Shown piece by piece: positions 41,069 to 51,309 of a stretch of DNA of 64,000 bases (within the stretch, counting starts at the first letter, position 1; each line of letters opens with the position of its first letter). The DNA is taken from contig CM067369.1 in the NCBI GenBank assembly GCA_034401795.1, positions 189,802,630 through 189,866,629 on the forward strand, read 5' to 3'. The DNA comes from Chaetoderma sp. LZ-2023a (taxonomy: Eukaryota > Mollusca > Caudofoveata > Chaetodermatida > Chaetodermatidae). The position numbers were made by a program, and so were the translations under genes. The notes beneath the pieces are model-generated. The model worked only from the letters and a program-made list of their open reading frames with translations, was not told the DNA's origin and searched no databases.

Positions 41069-41329
41069 GCTACAAGAGGTCATTTTTTCAGTATTAATGG
41101 TCATATATTACTTCACCTCTTCCTTAGCTTATTACTCTTCCCACTCTAAGTAGGATAGTGTGATAAGTCATAAGAGGATGGTGGTGGAAGATCAATTAAG
41201 ACACGTCTTGTTATATCCAGTAGCGACTTGGTAAAGTTAGTACTGAAATAGTCGATGTGAACTCCTTGGTTGTCTGTGAGCAAGGGATGCTGGAGATAAC
41301 ATGTGGAGGCATAACAGTCAATCATTTTT

Positions 41330-41645
41330 CATGCTTGTTTCTGATTGGCAGCTCGGACTGCTCGGTCGATGGCAACATGCAAATAAGCTGGCTTCTGATT
41401 GCTGCTCGGTAGGCCGTCATTCTGATTGGCTGCTCGGTAGACACTAAATTCCAAATGCTGGCTTCTGATTGGCTGCTCGGTGGACGAAAATATGGAAGTG
41501 AGTTGCTCGGTAGATGGCAATATGGATATGAATTGCTCGGTAGATGGCAATATGGAAATGAGTTGCTCGGTAGATAGCAATATGGAAATGGGTTGCTCGG
41601 TAGATGACAATATGGAAATGAGTTGCTCAGTAGGCCACCATTATG
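41330..41645. repeat. 30-bp minisatellite with 'TTGCTCGGTAGATGG'
   Basis: At 41490-41640 about five units of 30 bp ('caatatggaaatgagttgct' plus 'cggtagatgg') repeat. A looser version with 'ttctgattgg-ctgctcggt' fills 41340-41480. The period is a multiple of 3, so frames on both strands stay open without being genes. Confidence 0.85.
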
Positions 41646-41709
41646 ATTTGCTGGATCAATAGGCGCCATATGTTAAATCTAAACATAGATTTGGGCTTTT
41701 TCCAATATT

Positions 41710-41870
41710 TTTGGCGGTCTGTCAGAATGATCGATTGTTTCCCGACCTTTTACACATGTGTTTGCATTTTGACACTGTCAGAATGATTGGTTGTTTCCCG
41801 CTCTTTTCTCGTGTTTTGCATTTTGGTGCCATTATGGTTGATGATTGTTTCTCACTGCACGTCCTCCATA
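41710..41870 (-). repeat. ~60-bp minisatellite, array 1 (shared with 58.4 kb)
   Basis: About 2.5 units of 'ctgtcagaatgattggttgt', 'ttcccgctcttttctcgtgt' and 'tttgcattttggtgcc'. The reverse complement of this unit is the repeat at 58330-58590. Sequence 41870-42330 shows nothing recognised. Confidence 0.75.
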
Positions 41871-42332
41871 ACAGATTTCAAAAAGCAGAAATTTGTCGAC
41901 ATGTTACTTCATGTTCTTATTTACAAGAAATATCGTAGTTGTGACACTTCCCTTTAATATTAACCAAATTACATAAGCGTACATAACCATCCATATACCA
42001 TAATATGAAGACTTGAAATAATGTTTACAACTCTCAAGTTTGTAAACACACCTATCCAGTTTTCTCCGCCTCGCTTGGTAAATTTTCCAATAATTGTAAA
42101 GTATGAAATATTTTCGCACAAAGCTGTTTCCAGTACTTGTAGAAAACCTTAGTTTCCTGACCCTTAACTGATACACGTTCATGTCAGAAAAATTAGTTAT
42201 TTATAAATCATAGACCGTGGGTGTGTGGGGGAAATATCCTTCTTCTTATAGGAAACTTAATTTTTATAGTTTGTTATAGATTTGTTGTAGGGTGAACTTT
42301 CCCGCACAAACAGTAATAAGAAGCCGAATTCT

Positions 42333-42533
42333 ATGCAACTGTCTGTGATGGACGTTACATATTGTTCTCATTTCTTTACAATGAGAGAGCTAAATAGATA
42401 TCTGGAGCGAGTTTGTTCTCGTCTTCCAAAAATTAAAAATGAATATGAACTTTGCAAAGTCTATGAAGGTATTATTTGGGGGCTGTTCATAGAATCAGGC
42501 ATAACTACGGGTCGGATTATTGCTTGTTTATAA
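42333..42533 (+). other. Unidentified short open frame (66 codons)
   Basis: Starts MQLSVMDVTYCSHFFTMREL and has balanced composition, lying in otherwise non-repetitive sequence. I recognise no domain and no neighbouring splice partner is certain. Could be an exon or chance. Confidence 0.15.
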
Positions 42534-42593
42534 GTCTGTAGGATTATTTTGAAACGATTCAGCGTTGATGTCTCTATGATAAACATGTTTCAG

Positions 42594-42715
42594 ATGAGCT
42601 AACAGTACACACAGTTACACCCACAACATATTTGCCTACAACAGATTTACCTACAGTAGATTTGCCCACACCGGATTTGCCTACAACAAATTTGCCTGCA
42701 CCAGATTCTCCCTGA
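42594..42715 (+). other. Possible terminal exon with (LPTxD)n pentapeptide repeats
   Basis: After 'aaacatgtttcag' a frame stays open to TGA at 42713. It encodes TTYLPTTDLPTVD and then LPTPD, LPTTN and LPAPD, that is six or so repeats of a 15-bp unit. The repeat keeps Leu-Pro and an acidic or Asn end while the middle varies, which is how secreted Thr/Pro-rich (mucin-like) repeats look. No upstream exon was found, so it may be only a 15-bp minisatellite. Confidence 0.25.
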
Positions 42716-42919
42716 ACAGTTTTACCTACACACTAATTTGGTCACGAAAGCTGACAACTAAGATTTTGAAAATACGTGAAATCAGCTTTCTACAACATTC
42801 AATGTCAGAATGTATATTAATTTGTGTACACCACGATTAAAATATATGGTGTTGGTGATAGAAATATGGAAACCGGGTTTTAACTTATCGATTACTGCAA
42901 ATTTTGGAAGTTATGATAT

Positions 42920-43258
42920 AATGGCCCTTTCCGGTTTTAGCTATGCCCCGCCCATCTCTAGCTAAGCTCCACCCATACCTCGCTCGTGCTGGGATCTATT
43001 GATCTCTGAACACTCTGCCTATCAATTTCCAAAAAACTACACAGGTAAGCTGTTAAATATTTTGAAACTAATTTGGCTGGGTGCGGTTGATACCAAAGGC
43101 AGGAATAGCGCGCAGTCATATTAGTTTCAAAATGTTCAACAGCATGTTTATTAAATAGGAAAGAATTGCAAAGCCATACAATTCATACGTGTCGGACTAT
43201 AGGAGATTTGATGACGGTCTATATGGAACCCTTTGTGATGCAATGATTGTGACGTTGT
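42920..43258 (+). repeat. Palindromic-core repeat, copy 6 (full)
   Basis: The left flank has 'agctatgccccgcccatctc', 'ctcgctcgtgctgggatc', 'caatttccaaaaaactacac' and CAGGTAAG. The core is 43052-43140. The right flank has 'tttattaaataggaaagaat', 'acgtgtcggactata' and 'gattgtgacgtt'. It abuts the ~1.45-kb LTR-like repeat. Confidence 0.75.
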
Positions 43259-44773
43259 AATAGTATAGTTACTTGAGTACCTACGTCACCAGTTCCAGCT
43301 GCACGCTGATTGGCTAATCCTCGCCCTCTGACTGGCTGTAGCGTCCTGCCTCTGACGTCGCGAGTAGTATAAAATGAGCCAAAAAACGAGAATCGAGCGC
43401 ACTTCGGCGTGGAAGCCGACACAGTCATCAAGACTGCTGGACCAGCGCAGTGCAATGCGTGGGAGAACTGCTAACTGACTGTGGCACAGCAGTGCCATTC
43501 GGAATTGAGATCTCCTGCGCCGGTGAGCAGTCTTGGACATCCGCATCAAGTTTTTGTAAGCTCCCAGACGGCCATCCGGGGGGCAAAATAAATTAATACA
43601 AGAACTCCCGTTTCCGAACTTTCACAGAGCAGTTTCCTGTGGATGGGCCCTGCGGGCCCGATGTAATCCTACAGGATGTAGAGGTGAGGTGATTCTTGGT
43701 GGATAGCTCACCAGATCTTCCGTATCACGCTGAAAAGTGGTATCAAACTTCCACGCAGCATGTTGCGTGTGTTAATTAACTTTTAGACCACAATCCGGTG
43801 GGACTCTGCTATGCGACGTATCCTGCACCGTGTACCCAGTTTAATGTGCATGCATATTTAATTACAATTATAGCCCTTCATGTTAATGGGCAACTTTCAA
43901 ACTACCGTCGCTGGACAGAAAATTTATAACAAACTGTGTAAATTATGTATCAGTTATTCTGACAGTCTAGTGGACATCTTCCTCTAACTGTTATTCTTCA
44001 CCGTCTTGAGAGTGAGCCGCATCAACAGTCTGCTTGCGGAAATCTTCCCTGAATTCAGGATCGTGCCATCTCGTGCTACTCAACTGTAGCATATCAATTT
44101 CCATGATTTATGAACTCTTACTGTACCGATGACCAATAGGTACTCAAGTAACTATACTATTGTGCATTTCATTATTTCCGTAAAAGGTACTGATGACAAA
44201 TATGTACCTGCCCGGTCTTTCGGACCGCATTTTTTGACTTTCTGTTTCTTAGTGTATATATTATCATTATGTCCGTGTGCTTACAACTAACAAGCATGGT
44301 ACGGTCTTAGGACCTGATATACAGTCAGCATCATATTAGTTAGTTATGTATATGGCAATTAGCCATCCTAGTTATTATGTTTTGTTTATATGAAATCTCT
44401 AGGACGCAGTACGCTATGTAATACTATACAGCAACATTATATCTGCATCACTATATTACCCCAGCATCAATTTTACACCGAGGTCACTGATCATGCTCAC
44501 CATACTCGAGCCTGACATGTGGCCGACTAAACCTGGCTATTCTAGCTCGATAGGATAGGTTTAAAGTAGTTAGGGGCAATCTCTCCGTAAGAGACACATT
44601 ATGTACGCCTCTTTTCCGACTGTAGTGGCTATGCAACACCACACACTGGCTAGATTGTAAAATTGGCCAATTACCATGGGGCCTCTTATTAATATCGAGT
44701 GATTGTCTCTTTCTGCACTCCTCCAGCCTCATAGCTTAATAATTGTCTGCCTCCCAATCGACACGTTGGCAGG
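43259..44773 (+). repeat. ~1.45-kb LTR-like repeat, copy 1
   Basis: Homologous in opposite orientation to 49085-50600. Shared blocks include 'gctgaaaa-gtggt' (43729), 'ggtactgatgac' near 44185, and 'ctaaacctggctattctagc' (44527). Also shared are 'gtctctttctgcactcctcc' (about 44705) and CACGTTGG at the end. Near the start lie a CCAAT box (ATTGG, 43309) and a TATA box (43368). A promoter at one end of a long non-coding repeat fits a retrotransposon LTR, but no terminal TG..CA or target duplication can be confirmed. Confidence 0.55.
43368..43374 (+). promoter_or_regulatory. TATA box of LTR-like repeat copy 1
   Basis: TATAAAA, 55-60 bp downstream of an inverted CCAAT box (ATTGG 43309-43313) with GACGTC just upstream. 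Both boxes are kept at the same spacing in the other copy (50469-50514). Confidence 0.55.
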
Positions 44774-45289
44774 ATTTGACTCTGGGAAACTATTGGGTTT
44801 CTGAGCGGTGATAACTAGTGTTGATTTACATACACTCCCACCCCACCCCTGTATCTTCGGATACTAGTTAGTTTAGATTCCCCCGGCAATGTAGGAAGCA
44901 GATCTCCATCCATCTCATTGTAGTGACTGGGTGAGGTCTTAGAACCCACAACACCCTTACGGGAAGGTCACTGGCGATGGATATCTGTCTCTTACTCCCC
45001 AGCAAAAATGATATTGCGCTTTCTAAATCGCTTATGTGAACTGTGGATTGTCCTAGTGATGTTATATGTGGTTATGGTGCAATGGTGACTGGATCGTCAT
45101 ATGATTCGGAAGCTACTGCTCTGTAACATGTATGCATGCTGTCTTTCTGAGGAAGATGCTTTGCAGGGCGACCTTCGGGAAGCTGGGCATCTTCGCCAGT
45201 TAGATGTGTGTAAAAAAAAAAGATAGGTAGGAATCCCTGCCATTTGCGGGCAAAGCTTGGAGGCGTATCTAATAATTAAATGGTAGGTT

Positions 45290-45800
45290 AGAAGGTTTGT
45301 TTGAACAAAAGAGTGCCCCTTTTTGCCAGCTCTTTTCCTCCACTTTGGAGTTGAAGCCCTTTTCCTGTGACGGAGGCAAGCGCGAGGCACTTTCCTGTCG
45401 TAACAATAATATTTTGTGTGTGTTAGGGATATAATTGGTTTATATTAAAGTAGAAAGGACACCAAGTATGTACTGTATTATTTTGCTCATTTACTATCAG
45501 ATGAGTAGCATTGCTTGTATAGTAGTATTACTTTTCCTAATTATATCATCATGTCCAGACTTTTAAATTAGTTAATGGGCCGACATAACGGTGACACAGT
45601 TGGGACGAGACTGTGAGGTTCAATCTCGGCGGCAATGGTCGCATGGCCCGACTGGAACGTGATCGTTCCACCAGCTCTAGAGCCCGGTCTTTGTACCTTC
45701 CGGAGTTGCGATACAGGATTCGCAACCCCGAAAACCGTAGGTAACCAGCCCTCCTGTACATGCGGTGCAACTGAGTGGGGCAACATGATGGACCAGCGCG
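45290..45800 (+). repeat. Composite repeat family, copy 2, with SINE-like block
   Basis: 45290-45440 matches 15640-15785 ('ttcctgtgacggaggc', 'ggtttatattaaa'). 45570-45790 matches the SINE-like block at 19380 and 46900 ('ggttcaatctcggcggcaat', 'gcatggcccgactggaacgt', 'tgtacatgcggtgcaactga'). A GGTTCAATCTC box resembles a polymerase III B box. Sequence 44775-45290 shows nothing else. Confidence 0.55.
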
Positions 45801-46126
45801 TACCCCCGCGAGCTACAGAAGCGGCAGAGGATGAGATGAATGCATTAGACAGGGAGTCTGATTATATGCACAGGATTAAACCTGTAATATTTCCATCGCA
45901 TTCGGGAAACTCGTCAATTTGTAATGATTCAGTGACAGATTATGTGAATGATTTCACAGCTGGTAATAACATTCCACATACTTTACCACCACTGGATGGC
46001 ATATTACCATCTGTTTCTTGGAACTTACAATCAGGAGAAATTCAAATACTTGAATCGTTTTATACTTCTGCCATGGAATCTTCCAGTCTGATTAAAGATT
46101 TTTTATCCAGCAAAATAATTAACTAG
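45800..46126 (+). other. Unidentified open frame, acidic
   Basis: The frame is continuous with the SINE-like block upstream, then runs about 108 codons through repeat-free sequence (MNALDRESDYMHRIKP to SSLIKDFLSSKIIN) before a stop. Composition is protein-like. I recognise no domain. Could be a degenerate gene fragment. Confidence 0.25.
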
Positions 46127-46139
46127 ATTGATCGGTCAA

Positions 46140-46665
46140 TGACGCATCATCACAAATCCCCACATTCACCACTTTGAACCTTTGATTCCTCCACAACCAA
46201 CCCCTAGTGGAGAAGCCAACTGTAAATGTCCTTTTGCACTCCACAATCATATGGGTAACTCACAATCCAAATTTGGTTGAATTTTGTCAAACAGTGTCAA
46301 AGGAGCTGTATTACAATCAATTTCATGACCTTCTGAGCCCATCAGCACCTTCTGTGGCGGGGCCAAATGTAAATGTGCTCACACACTAAATTTGGTTGAA
46401 TTCCGTCTAATGGAGGAGTTGTATTACAATCAATTTGTTGGCCCTTTGGCCCCCATCCTCCACCCACCACTGAGGTGGGACCAAATGTAAATGTGCTCAT
46501 GTACACCATATTGATATGGGTAACTCACATACCAAATTTGGTTGAATTATGTTCAACTGTTTCGGTGGAGATATGTTACAATCAATTTCCGTAGGTTAAG
46601 ATTTGACCTTTTGACCCATACCCACCCCCTGATGACGGGGCCAAATGTAAATAGTGTAGCCTCCG
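46140..46665. repeat. Tandem repeat, three or more units of ~120-145 bp
   Basis: 'aaatttggttgaatt' recurs at about 46269, 46388 and 46533, each followed by 'ttacaatcaattt', a CCCATC/CACC-rich stretch and 'ggccaaatgtaaatgtgctc'. No coding frame. Confidence 0.8.
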
Positions 46666-46679
46666 AGGGGACACACTAG

Positions 46680-47225
46680 TTCGCGACTCCCTCATATTCC
46701 ACGGCACCGCAGGTACACAGTGCATTGGGGTGAGGGTGCTGGTTAGCTACTCTCGGGGTGACAGCGGGATTCGCGCCTCTCCGTATATAGACCGACTTTG
46801 AGTCAGTAGAATGGTTACATTCCAGTTGGGCCATGTGACCATTGTTGTGGATGGTGAACCACACCATCTCATCCCAGCTGTTGGTGTCACCGGTATGACG
46901 ATCCAATATGGTAAAATCTAGAGGAGACATGAAAATATTAGAACGAAACAATTGTACTCGATTTACGTCTAATTTAACCTGATCCTCACCAGAGGTACCT
47001 CACAGATCTCTGATCTGTATATTCCGTGAGATATCCCCGCAAAGGAGAGTCCTAACGGGATCACTTTAGTAAACTTAATATAAGCTATATAATCTCAGGA
47101 CGGCCAAGCGTTTTGGCCACGAGAGAAAAGTGCCTCACATGGGCTTTCATGACAGGAAAATGTCTACAACGCCGAAGCGGAGGAGGAGGAGAGATGGGAA
47201 AAAGTGCCATTCTCCCCTTCAAACT
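46680..47225 (-). repeat. Composite repeat family, copy 3, with SINE-like block
   Basis: Reverse-complemented, it reads 'cggcgttgtagacattttcc', 'cacttttctctcg' and 'gcttatattaag' (47225-47090), then 'cataccggtgacacc', 'gatgagatggtgtggttcac' and 'tgtgtacctgcggtgcc' (46900-46690). This is the same order as 45290-45800. The 91-codon frame inside is part of the repeat. Confidence 0.55.
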
Positions 47226-47423
47226 ATGCTAAAAATTAAAAAGTGAGTTTATCTAGTGTAGCTAAAAGTATTGGGATGCACACAGGTTTATATGAAGGTG
47301 GGGAGGATGATTTCCGTAGAATTCAACACCATCACCATATGTGAGTTAAAGATATTATTTTACAGTTGACGCTTTATTTATGCGGGCGTTCTTACTAGAG
47401 CCTACTCTAACGGTTATTGTTTA

Positions 47424-47846
47424 ATGCCACACATGTCTAGTTTTAGCCGCAAGTGGCTATGTGTTTTCCTATCTTTAACATATAGGGCTGCCTGGCGAGA
47501 ATGCTCGGTATCCGTTATAGTCACTAGCATGGAGCAGCCCCGCCCCTCAGACCGACAGCGTGCAAACATGACAACATGTCACCTGGTGGCAGTTTCAGAA
47601 TCAAATAACGATCCTGTCACATACCGCACCATGATCACAAATAACAACACAGGGACAAATCACATTACATATGCATTTAAAAAGCATGTATCTATTGATG
47701 GCGCTGAGAGAGACAGATATCCAACTATGGTGACATTGTGGGCTCCAAGGCCGCATCCAGTGATCGTAGAGTTAAATGGCGATCTATGGCGGGCTATCCG
47801 TCACCTATTCAATTTCAATTCAATTCAAATATTTTTTAGTTTATAG
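47424..47846 (+). other. Unidentified open frame (140 codons)
   Basis: The section HLVAVSESNNDPVTYRTMIT to MVTLWAPRPHPVIVELNGDL looks protein-like and free of simple repeats. I recognise no family. Its end runs toward the 356-bp palindrome. It may be a degenerate gene or an exon. Confidence 0.25.
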
Positions 47847-47860
47847 TAGCATTTCACATT

Positions 47861-48216
47861 TATATTACGAAGGACAGGTAGTCCATCAAAGGGAAAGCCA
47901 ATGTGGTGATGGACCCCTAACATATATTAGACAAAGAGACATTACAACATTAAATTACTGTACATATTACAAATAACAGCATTACAACACTACACGTAAC
48001 GCACACAAAACATAATTAAGTTACTAGTAGTTAATTATAATAATATAAGATATATATTAATTATGTTTTTGTGTGCGTTACGTGTAGTGTTGTAATGTTG
48101 TTATTTGTAATATGTACAGTAATTTAATGTTTTAATGTCTCTTTGTCTAAGATATGTTAGGGGTCCATCACCACATAGGCTTTGCCTTTGATGGACTACC
48201 TGTCCTTCGTAATATA
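47861..48216. repeat. 356-bp palindrome (foldback element)
   Basis: The outer arms TATATTACGAAGGACAGGTA and TACCTGTCCTTCGTAATATA match. Pairing continues through 'aacgcacacaaaacataatt' (47998) and 'taattatgtttttgtgtgcg' (48058), leaving a ~39-nt AT-rich loop. Arms are about 150-158 bp with few mismatches, so it is a young foldback/MITE or a hairpin-RNA source. Sequence 48220-48900 holds nothing but a half-core of the palindromic-core repeat at 48622. Confidence 0.9.
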
Positions 48217-48994
48217 AAATATATATATCATTTTTTTTCCACTTGCTCCCACAGTACATATGCATTATTTTAACATTTTTAACATTTAATGCTAGAAGAT
48301 CTGCAGTTTTAAGTTGCTAGAGGTAATGGAGAGGGGTTGGGGAGGTGGGGGTGTCATTCATCGATTTTAAAGACAGTAATCCAGTATGTGATGTATTATT
48401 GATAAAAAATATAGTATATGCTGAGCCATAATGTATGATGAGCCATGGTGTTAGTGATGATCTTCCTAAAATTAATGAGATTGGTAAATCCATCAGGCTT
48501 CCACAGCCATACTCCCTCCTCATGTGGTCTTCTAAAGGGGTCTACCTATAGCTGATTAACCCTTTCCCTGATGACTATCCTATATCTCGATTAAGTCCAA
48601 AGGCAACACTTTATGAAAACTGTTGAATATTTTGAAATTACTCCGACTGGAAGCTGACAGACGAACAATACAAACCGTAAATTACATGTTTCGAAGGATC
48701 CAACTATTGCACATTACAAAATAAATATATAAATAATAGATGACTTTGGTTACTATAAAAATACACAGACATACATCCTTCCATTTACATCCACAGTAGT
48801 ATTATGAAGCTAACAATATGATTCCAGTCAGACCAAATTCAAAACACCCAACAGAACTAGATGTGTATCATAAGCAATGAACTTTGTCAAGGACTCATCA
48901 GTGAAAGGGTTAGTAGGCTTCTATAATAATTGGCTTGAGGTTCTTTTTGTATGATTTTTTGGTGATAATCTGTGTGCGGATGTCTGATACTGTG

Positions 48995-49082
48995 TGAGTG
49001 TGTGTGTGTGTGTGTGGATCTGTGTGGTGTGGTGTGGGCAGGGGGAGGGGTGGTGGGGGCGGGTGTGTGGGGTGGGGGGGAT
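48995..49082. repeat. (GT)n followed by a G-rich tract
   Basis: GTGTGTGTG turns into GGGCAGGGGGAGGGGTGGTGGGGGCGGG, ending in GGGGTGGGGGGG. Four or more G-runs within about 60 nt could form a G-quadruplex on the plus strand. Confidence 0.7.
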
Positions 49083-49084
49083 GC

Positions 49085-50600
49085 GCTCATCGACCAACGT
49101 GGCGGAGGGAGTCCAAACAATTAATAGGCCCTGAAGCCAGAGGAGCGCAGAAAGAGACAACTACATATCCTACTAATTTAGGCGGCCCTAAGGTTAATGG
49201 CCAATTTATACAAACTTGTCGGTGCGCGGAGTATAACTTATCATCAGCTCCCGGAAAAGAGGCTTACACAAATGTCTCCTAAAGAGTAGTTGTTCCTAAC
49301 TACTATTAAACCTTTCATATCGAGCTAAAATAGCCAGGTTTAGTTGGTCGCATGTCAGGTTCACTGAACATGAACAGCGACTTCAGTGAAAAATTGATGC
49401 TGTGCGGGGAACAAGGTGGTGTGTTTGTTGTTGCTATACAGTGTAACCTAAGAGAAGTGCGGCCCAAGTTTTTATACAAATAAACAAAGCATTTAACTTG
49501 GATTGCTACTGCCATAATACGAACTACTACAGTACAGTAAAACATGAGGTCACAAGACCTTGCGGTGCCTAATAGTCATCGGCAAACAACTGAAAATAGA
49601 TTTATACAATTAAATAGATAAGCTGTACAAAATAAGGTCTCACACGACCTTGCGGTACATACCTACATGTATCGGTATATAACATATAAATGTTACTATG
49701 AAAAGGTTACAGAGTACCTATCAGTCATCGGTACAAAAATAGTCCTATAATCACTGTAGTTGAAGCGTCACATCTCTGAGGCGCGAGATGGCACGATTCT
49801 GAGTTGCTGCTAAAGAATGTCCGCAGACAAACTGACTGATGCGGGTCATCCTCATAAACAGTGAAGATGAACTTTTCGGATGGCTAGTAGATAGTCATGT
49901 ACGAACACACATATAGAATTATGTGGATGTGTATAATTTCTGTATTTCTGCGGATTGAAGATGCCCCATAATACTGTTAAGGGCTACGATGGAAAGTTAT
50001 GTTAATACAATAGCATCTTTGTGGATTCACAAGACGAGATGCACTGCATAGCTCTTGCGGTGCATCAAGCAATGTCCCAATATGGACTGCGGTCAAAATG
50101 TTAATGAAAAACATGATATATGTGCAGTTTGGTTCACCACTTTTTCAGCATGGCTCGGCAGATCCGGCGAGATATCCGTAAACACCACCGTCCTACATAC
50201 TAATTTTGTGGTCTTACATTGCGGCCAAAAGGCCCATCCGCACTGGAGGTCCCTCTAGACTTTTAGCATCGGGGAACCTTTTAATTTCATTATTTTTACC
50301 CCCCCCCCCACCCTTTGATCAGCCGGGCGCTTAAAAAAACTTGTATTGCGGATGCGGTCGGTGTGCTCCAGGTGCTAACAGTAAGTGGTTGGCACATGAC
50401 TCATTCTGTTCTGAACGTCACACCACCTGGGTCTCTCTACCCGTATGACGGTTTCTGATTTCGCTGCACCTTTTATACTAAATAGTGACGTCACAACTGC
50501 ACGTCTCAACCAATCAACGCGCACGTCATGACGACGTATGGTTAGCGACCACATGACTTGCTGTCCTCACCCATTACCAAGTACACACGCTCATATGACG
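49085..50600 (-). repeat. ~1.45-kb LTR-like repeat, copy 2 (inverted)
   Basis: Reverse-complemented, its blocks run in the same order as copy 1: CCAAT box (50510-50514), TATA (AGTATAAAAGG, 50469-50479), 'ggatctgccgagccatgctg', 'gtaccgatgactgataggta', 'ctaaacctggctattttagc', 'gtctctttctgcgctcctct', CACGTTGG. Divergence is high. Sequence 50600-51265 beyond it shows nothing recognised. Confidence 0.55.
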
Positions 50601-51267
50601 TTATTTGGGAACTATTTTGAACGGGAGCAACGTGGATATCTCAGCTATTTCTGGACTGATTTTAAATCTGTAAAATGATTCGGAATCCTCATTTCATTCT
50701 GGTAATAATAATTACCAAGAACGACGAGGAGGGTCTATTATTAAAGAATTACGAATACAGACCCGGAGTATTCAGAAGATGCCATTCTTTCCACACGATG
50801 ACGCCCGCACATGCGCGCTAGGCGATCTCTCAGACTCATTCTGAGCCTCTCTCATATGGCTTTATATACACTTATCGTCCTACCCAGGGCGGCGTGCTCG
50901 GCACCTGGGCCAAAAGATACTGCATCGCTGATTGATGGCCACAGGGCGTACGCTAGGCGAGTATTATAGACTTCTCCAGTAGGCTCATAGCCGAGAGGTT
51001 GTAGTGACGCGAGAGACGCGTAGTTTATCAAAGAAATGCACATAGGGGTGCAGAAGAGTTTGAGAGGGTGGCATACTTTTCATTTTGATTTTTGGCCTGG
51101 TATTTATTTTTCCAGGCCTTTTCCTTTTTTGTATTTATGCGTGCTCTTTTTATTTGCTTACTACAAACATTAGGCTAAACATTACCTCCCGAGGACGTTC
51201 TCTTTGGTGACGGGTAACTATTTCCCAGACGAGAACGCCCAGGCCCCAACGTACCGTAATCATTCTA

Positions 51268-51269
51268 AA

Positions 51270-51304
<35 letters not shown>
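51268..51304. repeat. (AT)n microsatellite, Tc1 target
   Basis: About 36 bp of alternating TA directly against the left end of Tc1 copy 2. 'TATATAG' on the other side (52961) shows that the insertion split the microsatellite. Confidence 0.9.

Positions 51305-51309
<5 letters not shown>

Noticed and set aside
40537-41104. Poly-Ser, poly-Val, poly-Leu and poly-Thr frames
   Set aside because: They are translations of the ACT/GCT trinucleotide array; the same applies to frames at 28990-29334, 31926-32312 and 23258-23530.
41322-41669. CRISPR-like array or repeat protein
   Set aside because: The 30-bp units lie head to tail without unique spacers; this is a minisatellite in a eukaryotic genome, and open frames follow from a period divisible by three.
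45549-45786. Minus-strand frames with PGSRAGGT..ATIAAEIEP text, similar to 19368-19664
   Set aside because: The similarity between the two sites is a shared SINE-like DNA repeat; frames carry no domain and are not kept in the third copy.
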